Assembly (NCBI GenBank): GCA_965211645.1
Contig: OZ242947.1
Location: 2,728,001 to 2,792,000 of the forward strand
Source: Bin94 sp965211645
Lineage (GTDB): Bacteria > Gemmatimonadota > Gemmatimonadetes > Longimicrobiales > Gaopeijiaceae
DNA length: 64,000 bases
Direction: 5' to 3'
How positions within the stretch are numbered: position 1 is the first letter of the stretch; the number at the start of each line of letters is the position of its first letter. A program made the position numbers and the translations under genes. Below, piece by piece: positions 25,295 through 34,050 of this stretch. The notes beneath the pieces were generated by a model. It was not told the DNA's origin. It did not search any database and saw nothing but the letters and a program-made list of their open reading frames with translations.

Positions 25295-28200
25295 ATGCCT
25301 CGATCCAGCAGCATCCTGAAGCATCCGAATCCGTCAGCGGCCACGATTGCACTTGCAGCGGCGGCCCTTGGGGCGTGCGACCTGGGCCAGACGGGGCCGG
25401 AGGCGGCGCTGGAGATCGTGCCGGACTCGGTGACGCTGACGCACGTCGGGGAACGGTTCGCGTTCACGGTCGAGGGCGGGGGCGGGCCGGAGGCGGGCAA
25501 GGTGCGGTGGAGCAGCCGGGACACGGCGGTGTTCAAGGTGGACGAGAACGGCACGGTGACGGCGCGGGGCAACGGGGTGTCGCACGTTCTGGCCTGGAAC
25601 CTGAAGTCGGCGGACGGGGCGGCGGTCGAGGTGCGGCAGGTCGCGGCTGTGCTGGAGGCGTTCGGCGCGGGTCAGCGGGTGGCGCCGGGTCTGTCGCTGC
25701 TGGAGCCTGTGGGGGTGCGGGTGCTGGACGCCGGGGGCACGCCGGTGGCGGGCGTGGCGGTACGGTTCGAGCCGGGACCGGGCGGGGGGCGGGTCGAACC
25801 GGGGGAGGTGTACAGCGACAGCGCGGGGGTGGCCGCGGCCAGGTGGACGCTCGGGCGGGTGTTGGGAGAGCAGGTTTTGGTGGCGTCAGCCGGGGGCGGG
25901 ACAAGCGTGGAGATCGCCACGACGGCATTGGCGCCGGACGAGGCGGCGGCGGAGGTCGAGATAGGGTCTGGCAATGACCAATGGGAGTTGCGGGGAAGCG
26001 CGTTGCCGGAGCCGGTGGTGGTGCGGGTGCTGGAGGAATCCGGCCGGCCGGTCTGGGGCGCATCCGTGCGGTTCGAGCCGGAGGCGGGGAGCGGACGTGC
26101 GGATCCCGGGGTGGCGAAGACGGACACTCTGGGGCTGGCGTCCGCGACGTGGACGCTGGGGCCGGAGCAGGGCGTGCAGCGGCTGGAGGCGACGGCGGGG
26201 CAGGGGTTGGCGGTGACCTTCGAGGCGATAGCGGCCTCGGACGAGGGGGTGTGCAACCGGACGCCGGCGGTGAGCGCGGCGATCGTCCAGGCGCTCCGGC
26301 ATCGGCGTATTCCTGTCGAGGGCTGCGCAGAGGTGACGGAGGAGCGGCTGCGGGAGGTTCGAAGGCTCGATCTGTCGGGCAGAGGGATCCGCGAATTGCG
26401 CAGCGGTGATTTCGCAGGGCTTGTCAATCTTGAGGTGATGCTTCTACACGACAACGCGCTCACCGAGCTGCCGGCCGATGTCTTCACAGGTCTGGACAGC
26501 CTAGGCTACATCGGACTCCGAAATAACCGGCTGCGCCGTCTGCGGCCAGGCGTCTTCGACGAGCTGGCCGCCCTGGAGGGTATGAATCTGTCCGGGAACG
26601 AGTTGACCGAACTGCGGCCGGGCGTCTTTGACAGGTTGGCGGCCTTGAAGCGTCTGACCCTGAACAACAACGAACTGACTGCGTTGCCGCTAGGGGTTTT
26701 CGACAGGCTGCAAGAGCTGGAATTCCTGAATCTGGGGGACAACCGACTGCGTGAACTGAGACCCGGTTTGCTGGCGAACCTGACGCACCTGGATCACTTG
26801 GATCTTGCGAATAACGGGCTTGTTGAGATCCCACCGCGCTTTCTTGCAGGTCTGTCGAGCCTCAGGTGGGTGTCACTGGGCTCAAACGAGCTGACGCAAC
26901 TGCCACCGGACATCTTCAAGGGCCTCACGAGGCTGGCAGATCTGTATCTGTTCCGGAATCGCCTGACGGAACTGGCACCGCGCACGTTTGCGGATCTGCA
27001 GTCCCTCACGTGGCTCGACCTGCGCAACAATGAACTGACGGAGCTGCCTCCTGATGTCTTCGGCGGATTGTCGAAGCTGGGGACCCTGTATCTGCGGGGG
27101 AACCGGCTGACCTCGCTGCCGGAGGACATCTTCTCGGGCCTGTCCAATGTGCGCTCTCTATCGGTTGCGGGGAACCTGTTGACCCGGTTGCCTCCGGGGC
27201 TGTTTGCGGAAACGCCGCGTCTCGAGCGGATCGCCCTGGAAGCCAACCGGCTGACGGAGTTGCCCCCGGACCTGTTCGCTGGGACGCCGAGGCTGCAGCG
27301 TCTGTACCTGCAAAGGAACCGGCTGGCCGAACTGCCGCCGGGGATCTTCGAGGGACTGCCGGAACTGGTCAGGCTGGACCTGAGCAGCAGCGGGCTGGCC
27401 GGCCTGCGGCCGGGCGTCTTCGCCGGGACGCCCAGGATTTCGGAAGTCAGTCTTGACGACAACGAGCTGACGGAGCTTCCCCGGGGCGTGTTCGCGGGCT
27501 TGTCGGAGCTGAACTGGGTTACGCTCCACCGCAACCCGGGGGCGCCCTTCCCGGTGCGGCCGGAGTTCGTGCGGGTGGATGTCGACGATCCGCTGGCGCC
27601 GGGGCCGGCACGGGTGGTCATGCGGGTGCCGACGGGGGCGCCGTTCGAGTTCGGCTTTCCGGTGTCGGTCCAGCGGGGCACGCTGTCTCGCGCCTTCATG
27701 TCCGTGCTGCCGGGCGATACGGCAAGCGCGCCGTTCGAGGTGTCGGGGACCGGCGGGGGCGCGGGCGCGGCGCATGTGGGGTTTGGGCCGCCGACGGAAG
27801 TTACGGAGGTGGGCTACACGGGTCTGGCGCTGGTGCGGGGCGAAGAGCTCGTGCTGTTCGCGGAGGCGGACAACCGAAGTCCGTTGGCGGGGTCGCCGGT
27901 TCCCGCGCACCGGCTGCAGTCCGGGGGCCCGGCGGCGGAGCTGGTGCTGGGCGAGCACTTCTCCGATCCCGACGGGGACACATTGTCCTACGAGGTGATG
28001 ACGACCGAGCCGGGAGTGGTGGCTGCGCGGATCGAGGCGGGGGTGCTGCGGCTGGAACCGCGGTCGGTGGACACGACGGAGGTCGAGGTGGCGGCCGTCG
28101 ATCCCGGCGGCCTGCGGGCCACGCACCGGTTCAATACCTGGGTGGTCCCGGCCCCGGATCCCGACGCGTTCAACATCGAGCTGTTCTTCGCGCCAGGGTT

Positions 28201-29011
28201 CACGGCGGAGGAGGAAGCGACGGTCCGGCGGGCAGCCGACCGGTGGATGGAGGCGGTGACGGGCGACCTGCCCGACGTGCCGATCCGCGGGCCGCTGCAA
28301 GGATATTGCCGCAACCGCAGTGATGTCCCGCAGCCGTGGCCGCGGGCGGTGGGCGTCATCGACGACGTGCTGATCCACATGAGCCTCGGGGATCTGGGAC
28401 GATACCTCGGAGGGGTCAACGTATCCTGTGGCCGGCGGGACGAGTCGGGGATGGTGTTCCTTTCGAGGAACGTGTTCCACCATTGGTACATTCGCAATCG
28501 TTCCGGGTACTTGTACGAGGTCGCGCTTCACGAAATCGGGCACACCCTGGGGATCGGACTGTGGACCAAGGATTTGGGTCCCGAGTCCTGGTGGCTCGAT
28601 CTGTACCGGGACAAGTACACGGATCCGTACTTCGCAGGCACCCGGGCGGTGGCGGCGTTCAATGCGGCCGGGGGCGAGGGGTATACCGGTGGTAAGGTAC
28701 CGCTCGAAGACACGCTCCCAGGCCGGTACATCCACTGGCGAACGAGCGTGATTCCGGACGACATCATGGCACCCGGCGGGGGCAGTCTGCTGACGGCGAT
28801 CACGCTGGGGGCGCTGGCGGATCTGGGCCACGAAGTGGACATGAGCAAGGCGGAGCCCTACACGCTGCCCGTGCAGGTGCAGGCCGACGTGCCGGGAGAC
28901 GCCGGGGAAGCCGAGGGCGGAGATGTGGAGGTGCTGCGCGACACGATCATCAGGGGCCCCGTCGTTGTGGTGGACAAGGACGGCAACGTGGTAAGGGTCA
29001 TTCGGCGCTGA
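25295..29011 (+). CDS. LRR lipoprotein with leishmanolysin-like metalloprotease domain, copy 3 (mosaic)
   Basis: A 1238-residue protein with the same layout as copy 1: lipoprotein signal (L-G-A-C), Ig-like domains, LRRs, DPDGD domain and M8-type protease with HEIGHTLGIG (His1079), a later His and Met-turn DDIM. Up to about base 26355 it is almost identical to copy 1, and from 27172 to the stop I see no amino-acid difference from copy 1. In between, the LRR block follows copy 2, for example NNRLRRLRPG.FD and NNGLVEIPPRFLAG. The mosaic implies recombination or gene conversion that exchanges the presumed binding surface and keeps the protease. Downstream, only the signal-peptide remnant of an autotransporter is left. 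Confidence 0.85.
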   Translation: MPRSSSILKHPNPSAATIALAAAALGACDLGQTGPEAALEIVPDSVTLTHVGERFAFTVEGGGGPEAGKVRWSSRDTAVFKVDENGTVTARGNGVSHVLAWNLKSADGAAVEVRQVAAVLEAFGAGQRVAPGLSLLEPVGVRVLDAGGTPVAGVAVRFEPGPGGGRVEPGEVYSDSAGVAAARWTLGRVLGEQVLVASAGGGTSVEIATTALAPDEAAAEVEIGSGNDQWELRGSALPEPVVVRVLEESGRPVWGASVRFEPEAGSGRADPGVAKTDTLGLASATWTLGPEQGVQRLEATAGQGLAVTFEAIAASDEGVCNRTPAVSAAIVQALRHRRIPVEGCAEVTEERLREVRRLDLSGRGIRELRSGDFAGLVNLEVMLLHDNALTELPADVFTGLDSLGYIGLRNNRLRRLRPGVFDELAALEGMNLSGNELTELRPGVFDRLAALKRLTLNNNELTALPLGVFDRLQELEFLNLGDNRLRELRPGLLANLTHLDHLDLANNGLVEIPPRFLAGLSSLRWVSLGSNELTQLPPDIFKGLTRLADLYLFRNRLTELAPRTFADLQSLTWLDLRNNELTELPPDVFGGLSKLGTLYLRGNRLTSLPEDIFSGLSNVRSLSVAGNLLTRLPPGLFAETPRLERIALEANRLTELPPDLFAGTPRLQRLYLQRNRLAELPPGIFEGLPELVRLDLSSSGLAGLRPGVFAGTPRISEVSLDDNELTELPRGVFAGLSELNWVTLHRNPGAPFPVRPEFVRVDVDDPLAPGPARVVMRVPTGAPFEFGFPVSVQRGTLSRAFMSVLPGDTASAPFEVSGTGGGAGAAHVGFGPPTEVTEVGYTGLALVRGEELVLFAEADNRSPLAGSPVPAHRLQSGGPAAELVLGEHFSDPDGDTLSYEVMTTEPGVVAARIEAGVLRLEPRSVDTTEVEVAAVDPGGLRATHRFNTWVVPAPDPDAFNIELFFAPGFTAEEEATVRRAADRWMEAVTGDLPDVPIRGPLQGYCRNRSDVPQPWPRAVGVIDDVLIHMSLGDLGRYLGGVNVSCGRRDESGMVFLSRNVFHHWYIRNRSGYLYEVALHEIGHTLGIGLWTKDLGPESWWLDLYRDKYTDPYFAGTRAVAAFNAAGGEGYTGGKVPLEDTLPGRYIHWRTSVIPDDIMAPGGGSLLTAITLGALADLGHEVDMSKAEPYTLPVQVQADVPGDAGEAEGGDVEVLRDTIIRGPVVVVDKDGNVVRVIRR
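26356..27171 (+). other. Exchanged LRR block of copy 3
   Basis: This block is near-identical in long stretches to copy 2 (about 12160-12680; for example 26580-26660) but strongly different from copy 1. Both flanks are copy-1-like. The borders are 26356 and 27171, judged by the last and first mismatches with copy 1. Confidence 0.75.
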
Positions 29012-29015
29012 GGCA

Positions 29016-29037
29016 AGCGGGTCTCGAAGCACCCGCT
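29016..29037 (+). terminator. Stem-loop after LRR gene 3
   Basis: AGCGGGT (29016-29022) and ACCCGCT (29031-29037) with an 8-nt loop, identical to that after copy 1. Confidence 0.45.
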
Positions 29038-29137
29038 CGAGGACATGCGTTCATCCGGCGCTTTGCACGGTATCGTCCCGGGAAGCGTCTTCTATCACAG
29101 TGCCCTCCTCCATTCCCTCAAGGACATTCCCCGCCCG

Positions 29138-29256
29138 ATGCTCTCTCTCCTGCCCGTTCGTCTCGCCATTCCTCGCTTCACTGGCCGCCCCGCTCGCTCC
29201 GGCCCAGCTCGCCGGGTCCTTCCCGCCTTGGCCACAGCGTTCATCGTGATCGTCGC
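29138..29256 (+). pseudogene. Signal-peptide remnant of a giant autotransporter gene, second copy
   Basis: Identical in arrangement to 5867-5986: an ATG and signal peptide like that of the giant autotransporter, then an abrupt change into the 3' end of the reversed metallopeptidase gene. The remnant and that gene overlap antisense. Confidence 0.75.
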
Positions 29257-32144
29257 TGCAGCCCGCGGAACGAGACCACATCGAGATCGTCAGCGTGACC
29301 CAGTGTCGCCGGGATGGCTCCGTTCCAGTCGCGCAGCATCCCCCGGATCGAGCCGGCCTCGTCCCGGAGGATGGTGACCGTCCGATCGTCGTGCTCGTCG
29401 AGGACCAGTTCGCCCTCCGGGCCGATGAGCACGACGCGGTCCACATCGCCCTGCTCCACGGGAACCGTGAGGAGGAAATAGCGGTTCCCATACTTGTCCT
29501 CGCCCGGGGTGAAGTCGAGTGCGAACCGCAGATCGGGGCCGGAAAACCCCTCGATTCGATAGGGGCCCGCGCGTGACGGTGCGTGCGGCGACATGGTCAA
29601 CCAGTACGGCGGTTCCAGCTTCAGTTCACCATCGAGCACGCCGCCGCTCAGGACGAGTTGGGGGGATTGCGGCTGGCTCCCTCCGGTCAGCCAGTGGGAG
29701 CGGTGGTCGATCACCTTCTTGTACGAGTAGTCGCTGATCCAGGCGGGGTGGCAGTATCCCATCACGTCTGCGGCCCCGCGGTTGACGACCACGCCGTCCC
29801 GGAAGTCGTAGCCCCATGCGCCGATTCCGCCATCCGCATAGGGAAAATCCGGGTCAGGGTTGCCTGCATCGCCACAGGGCGCGTGGCTCAGGTCCAGGGA
29901 GTGACCGACCTCGTGGGCGACCTCGGCGGCCAGCGGTTTGCCCATGCTGACCCACCCACCCAGCCTGGCACGACCGCGGACCAGGCCGGTCTTGCTCAAT
30001 GCAGCCCCGTAGTAGCATCCGGTTCCGTTCTCGGCGCTGCGCACCGCCTCCAGGTCAAGGATCAGTCCCCACTGGCCGTCGCCGGTGGTAAGATCCCGAG
30101 AGGTCACATAGGTCTCCCGCGTCCGCGCCTCGAACGCCGCGAACGGGAAGGCCCACCGCAACAAGCCGACGATGTAGGAGTCGGCGGTGACGTCGGAGAC
30201 CCAATTGAAGATCGAGGAATCGGGTGCCGACGCGTTAAGCACCGGCACGATGGTGAGCTCCATTGGCGGCACCTCCACCACGCCCAGCGGCACCGTACCC
30301 TCAGCCGGATAGCGGCTTTCCGCGTCATCGGCCAGGATCAACGATCCGTCAGGATCGGCCTCGACGACGAACTCGGTGCCTCGCTGGATGTGCTCCGCCG
30401 GGATCACGGCGTTGTAGGATGCGTCGAGATCTCCCTGGGACACGGCCGCGGGGAGATCGAAGCCGGGTGCCTCGATTCGGGCCTGGTAGACCTGCTCGCC
30501 GTTTCGGCTGAAGGTCGCGACGACCGGCGGCGCGACGAAGCCGTGAAGCGTGGGTGCGGTCAGGAAAACGCGCAGCAACGCATCCCGGTTCGCCACCATC
30601 GGTACAGGCGCCGATGGCCGCTGAATCGACTGCACGGGGTACACCATCGGAAGTGCGAGGGCGACGCCCGGCTGGTCGGTGCAGAGCGGTCCCTCGAGGA
30701 CATCGAGACCTGTCACCCACGCCTGGAACCCGCGTGTCGGGGGGATGCAGAGACCGGTCCCCTCATACCGCAGCACAGTCAGCGATGCCATCCCGACCAT
30801 GGAGAACGGAAGCAATCCCTCCAGGTCGGCGTTGTCGGTGATGTCGAAGGTTGCCAGAGAGCCCATGTGACCGACATCCGCGGGCAGCTTGCCGGCGAGC
30901 CCGTTGCCGCTGAAGTCCAATCGTTCCAGCGCGGCCAGCGTCACGAGCGCGGTGGGAAACGACCCCTTCAGACCATTGTCCGGGAGCACGATCGACCGCA
31001 CCCGCCCATCCTCGACCGTGACGCCGTGCCACGAGTCCAGCTCCGCGTCCGTGTTCCACCCCGTTCCCTCGGTCCATCCGTCACCATCCGTCACGTTGAA
31101 CAGGTCCCGGAGAGCCAGACGCTCGACGACGGCGGCATCACAGGCCTCCAGGCTCACCGACGCAATCCGGTTCAGCCACGCGGTGAATGTCCCGTCCAGC
31201 GGGGCGCAGAGCCCGGTGCCGCGGGCGCTAAACGCCCTGAGCTGCCGCAGGTTCAGCAGGGTCCGGGGCATCAGGCCGACCAGGTCGGGGTTGTTCGCGA
31301 CCCGCAGCTCCTCAAGCACCTTCGCATTGCCGAGCTCCGCGGGGATCGATCCCGTCAGCTGATTGTCCCGGAGGGTCAGCGAGACCAGCCGGCCGAGACC
31401 CCCGATCTCCGGTGGGATCGGGCCGGTCAAACTGTTCGAGCCAAGGTTCAGGTCCTCCAGCCGGCCGAGACCCCCGATCTCCGGCGGGATCGGGCCGGTG
31501 AGTTGATTGTCTCCGAGGGAGAGCGAAACCAGCCGGCCGAGGCTCCCGATCTCGGGCGGAATCGCACCCGTCAGCCCGTTGCTGCCTAGCTCCAATCGCT
31601 GCAGCCGGGAGAGCCGACCGATCTCCGGCGGGATCGGTCCCGCGAGCTGGTTGTCGAGTAGACGGATCGAGAGCAGCCTGAAGTTCCCGAGGGGCGGGAT
31701 CGGACCGGTGAACTCGTTGCTGCCCAGGTCCAGGTATTCCAGTCTGGATAGCCGGCCGATCTCGGCGGGGATCGGTCCCGCAATCTTGTTGTTGCCCAGG
31801 TAGAGGCCCACCAGATCCTCGAACTTCTCGATGTCGGCCGGGATCGAGCCGGTCAGCCCGTTGTCGCGAAGATCGATGGTGTGGACGCGACCGCTGGGGT
31901 AGGTCGCCACGCCGTGCCAGTCATCTACGGGAGCACCGGTCAGCCAGTTGTCGCGCCGCGTCCATGAGGACCCGCCCGTCGCATTGTAAAGCGCCTCCAG
32001 CGCCGCGCGCTCCGCCACGAGCGGGCTGGGGGGCGGTGGTGGTGGCGGCGGCGTAGAAGTCGGGGGCGTTATCTCTGCATCGCCGCTGCAGCCGACCAGC
32101 AGCAGGAGTGCCGGATACAGCGCGCGTCGCTGGTTGTTCAACAC
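29241..32144 (-). CDS. LRR-metallopeptidase lipoprotein (plant-type LRRs)
   Basis: A 967-residue predicted lipoprotein. GTG 32144, or TTG 32141 with GGGGAG six bases upstream, leads into a signal with lipobox L-V-G-C. A proline run follows, then an N-terminal LRR cap (LEALYNATGGSSW...W.G), about ten plant-type LRRs of 24 residues with the GPIPPEIG pattern, a second capped LRR domain (LRDLFNVTDGDGW), and a long domain with metzincin motif HEVGHSLDLSH (His744) and a Met-turn DVMGYC. The third His directly in HExxHxxxxxH fits zinc metzincins (M43/M66-like). The long open frame upstream to 33176 lies antisense to the ligase gene and is not coding. The last residues are encoded antisense to the autotransporter remnant, so the C-terminus may be truncated or replaced. 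This is a different LRR class from the LRR-M8 proteins, but the domain logic is the same. Confidence 0.8.
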   Translation of the reverse strand: MLNNQRRALYPALLLLVGCSGDAEITPPTSTPPPPPPPPSPLVAERAALEALYNATGGSSWTRRDNWLTGAPVDDWHGVATYPSGRVHTIDLRDNGLTGSIPADIEKFEDLVGLYLGNNKIAGPIPAEIGRLSRLEYLDLGSNEFTGPIPPLGNFRLLSIRLLDNQLAGPIPPEIGRLSRLQRLELGSNGLTGAIPPEIGSLGRLVSLSLGDNQLTGPIPPEIGGLGRLEDLNLGSNSLTGPIPPEIGGLGRLVSLTLRDNQLTGSIPAELGNAKVLEELRVANNPDLVGLMPRTLLNLRQLRAFSARGTGLCAPLDGTFTAWLNRIASVSLEACDAAVVERLALRDLFNVTDGDGWTEGTGWNTDAELDSWHGVTVEDGRVRSIVLPDNGLKGSFPTALVTLAALERLDFSGNGLAGKLPADVGHMGSLATFDITDNADLEGLLPFSMVGMASLTVLRYEGTGLCIPPTRGFQAWVTGLDVLEGPLCTDQPGVALALPMVYPVQSIQRPSAPVPMVANRDALLRVFLTAPTLHGFVAPPVVATFSRNGEQVYQARIEAPGFDLPAAVSQGDLDASYNAVIPAEHIQRGTEFVVEADPDGSLILADDAESRYPAEGTVPLGVVEVPPMELTIVPVLNASAPDSSIFNWVSDVTADSYIVGLLRWAFPFAAFEARTRETYVTSRDLTTGDGQWGLILDLEAVRSAENGTGCYYGAALSKTGLVRGRARLGGWVSMGKPLAAEVAHEVGHSLDLSHAPCGDAGNPDPDFPYADGGIGAWGYDFRDGVVVNRGAADVMGYCHPAWISDYSYKKVIDHRSHWLTGGSQPQSPQLVLSGGVLDGELKLEPPYWLTMSPHAPSRAGPYRIEGFSGPDLRFALDFTPGEDKYGNRYFLLTVPVEQGDVDRVVLIGPEGELVLDEHDDRTVTILRDEAGSIRGMLRDWNGAIPATLGHADDLDVVSFRGLQRRSR

Positions 32145-32297
32145 ATACTCCCCATGTGTCCTTGCACCCGACTGGGTCCCAATCGGTGCGGTGTGACCCT
32201 GTTGATAACTGTATAATATTCCTTCAAAAAAATGCACTCCGGGCATCGGAGATGTATCTTCTGGCCGCTTCACCAAAACGCTGCAGGGGAGGAGAGG

Positions 32298-34007
32298 GTG
32301 ACTTACCCGGATCCGGCACGCCCCGGTGGCGTGGCCACCATCGTCACGACGCTCGCCGAAAGGGCCAGGCAGCACCCCGACAGGTACTTTGTGCGCTTCC
32401 GCGAGTCTGAGCTGACCTACGCGGCCTTCGAGGCGCGCACCCGGTCGCTGGCGGCGGGGCTGCGGCGCCACCGCGTGGCCGGGCTCGGCGGCCGTGGCGG
32501 CGCGGAGGCCACGAATCCCGACGGCGGCCCGTGTATCGTCGCGACCCTTCTTCCCAACTGCGCGGATGCGGCCGTCCTCTGGTTCGCTGCCAACCGGGCC
32601 GGAGCCGTATGGGCGCCCTTGAACACCGAGTTTCGCGGCCCCGGACTGGCGCACGCCATCAACCTGACCGGGTCCCGGGACCTGGTCGTGGATCACTCGC
32701 TGGTGGAGCCGGTGCTCGAGCTCGCGGGCGGCCTGGAGAACCTGGAGCGCCTCATCGTGCGCGGCGGACCTGCCCCGCCGAGCAGTCGCTTCACCACCCT
32801 TCCGCTTGCAGCGCTGGAGGTCGACGACGACGGCGTACCCACCGCGCCGCCGACCTCCAACGTGGCCCCCTCGCTGCTGATCTACACATCCGGCACCACC
32901 GGTGTCTCGAAGGCGTGCGAGCTGTCCCACCGATACGTGCTCGGCCACGCGCGCATCATGGCGCGGTCGGGCGGCGTGCGCCGCGACGACGTGCTCTTCT
33001 GCCCCTACCCCGTCTTCCACTGGGACGCGACCATCGGCACGATCGCGCCCGCGCTCCGGGCGGGAGCCACGGCGGTGGTGACCGAGCGCTTCAGCGCATC
33101 GCGCTTCTGGGCGGACGTGCGGCGCTACGGCGTCACCATCTTCGACTTCATGGGCGCGACACTGACCTTCATCCACAAGCAGGAGCGGCGGCCGGACGAC
33201 GCCGACAACCCGGCCCGGCTCGCCTGGGGCGTGCCGATGCCCGCCTTCAAGGACGACTTCGAGGAGCGGTTCGGCCTCACGCTGATCGAGGGCTACGGCT
33301 CCACCGAGGGCGGCGTCATGGTCTGGCAGGAGCCGGGCGAGTTCTACCCGCCGGGATCATGCGGCCGCGCGGTCCCCGAGTTCCGCCTGCGGATCGTGGA
33401 TGACGACGACCGGCCGCTGTCCCCCGGCGAGATCGGCGAGATCGTGGTCCGGCCCACACGCGACGAGGACCGCCACCTCATGCTGACCGGCTACTACCGG
33501 ATGCCCGAGCTGAACCGCAAGGTATTCCGCGGCGGCTGGTTCCACACCGGCGACCTGGGGCGGCTGGACAAGGAGGGCAACCTCTACTTCGAGGGGCGCA
33601 AGAAAGATGCGATCCGGCGGCGCGGCGAGAACATCTCGGCGTACGAGATCGAGCAGGTGATCGAGGCGCACCCGGCGGTGCTGGAGGCGGCGGCGTACGG
33701 CGTGCCCAGCGAGTACACGGAAGAGGACGTGGCGGTGTCGGTGGCACTGCGGCCGGGTCGCGAACTGACGGCCAACGAACTGGTCGACTATTGCCGCGGG
33801 CGCATGGCCCGGTACATGGTGCCCCTGTTCGTGCGCTTCATGGATGTGCTGCCGAAGACGCCGACGGAGAAGGTTGAAAAGGCGACGCTGAGGAAGTGGC
33901 ACTTGAGTGCCCTGGCCGAACGGCCCACGCATGCTCACGCGGACCAGGCACAAGCGTCCTCACGGAGCGCAAGAGATAGAAAGTATAGAGAACGTGACAA
34001 AATGTAA
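32298..34007 (+). CDS. AMP-dependent acyl-CoA synthetase (CaiC-like)
   Basis: A 569-residue ligase that activates a carboxylic acid as acyl-AMP and then as the CoA thioester. GTG 32298 is chosen because of the strong site GGGGAGGAGAGG just before it. Visible motifs: the P-loop YTSGTTGVSK, the adenine-binding GYGSTEGG, the hinge region GWFHTGDLGRLDKEG and GRKKDAIRRRGENIS, and the C-terminal PKTPTEKVEK with the catalytic Lys. The substrate cannot be read from sequence; crotonobetaine/carnitine or medium-chain acids are common for this type. It is divergent from the metallopeptidase gene; a TATAAT at 32212 lies in the 153-bp gap but lacks a good -35. The 3' end overlaps the composite operator of the next gene. 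Confidence 0.85.
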   Translation: MTYPDPARPGGVATIVTTLAERARQHPDRYFVRFRESELTYAAFEARTRSLAAGLRRHRVAGLGGRGGAEATNPDGGPCIVATLLPNCADAAVLWFAANRAGAVWAPLNTEFRGPGLAHAINLTGSRDLVVDHSLVEPVLELAGGLENLERLIVRGGPAPPSSRFTTLPLAALEVDDDGVPTAPPTSNVAPSLLIYTSGTTGVSKACELSHRYVLGHARIMARSGGVRRDDVLFCPYPVFHWDATIGTIAPALRAGATAVVTERFSASRFWADVRRYGVTIFDFMGATLTFIHKQERRPDDADNPARLAWGVPMPAFKDDFEERFGLTLIEGYGSTEGGVMVWQEPGEFYPPGSCGRAVPEFRLRIVDDDDRPLSPGEIGEIVVRPTRDEDRHLMLTGYYRMPELNRKVFRGGWFHTGDLGRLDKEGNLYFEGRKKDAIRRRGENISAYEIEQVIEAHPAVLEAAAYGVPSEYTEEDVAVSVALRPGRELTANELVDYCRGRMARYMVPLFVRFMDVLPKTPTEKVEKATLRKWHLSALAERPTHAHADQAQASSRSARDRKYRERDKM

Positions 34008-34020
34008 TGTCTGCTTTACA
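33982..34020. promoter_or_regulatory. Composite operator upstream of the CocE hydrolase
   Basis: AGTAT (33982, weak), N8, TGACA (33995), AAA, TGTAA (34003), N8, TTACA (34016). Three of four half-sites fit well. It overlaps the stop codon of the ligase gene and lies 30 bp before the hydrolase start. Confidence 0.5.
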
Positions 34021-34050
34021 TCGTGGACGGCTGCAGTCCGACAGGTTGCT

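Larger units (their letters stand above)
23192..32423. repeat. Segmental duplication, copy 2
   Basis: Counterpart of 1-7912. It contains the complete version of the reversed LRR-metallopeptidase and continues into the intact acyl-CoA ligase. It carries scraps of the sigma and thioredoxin-like genes in front of LRR copy 3 and a swapped LRR block. Confidence 0.9.

Noticed and set aside
32145..33176. Upstream part of the minus-strand frame that ends at 29241
   Set aside because: Antisense to the acyl-CoA ligase; the lipoprotein signal starts at 32144/32141.
1..34007. Transposon or integrase-driven mobile element behind the duplications
   Set aside because: No transposase, integrase, terminal inverted repeats or target duplications were recognised; the rearrangements look recombination-driven.
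33907..34050. N-terminal extension of the CocE hydrolase
   Set aside because: It overlaps the ligase gene and contains the composite operator; GTG 34051 gives a proper lipoprotein signal.
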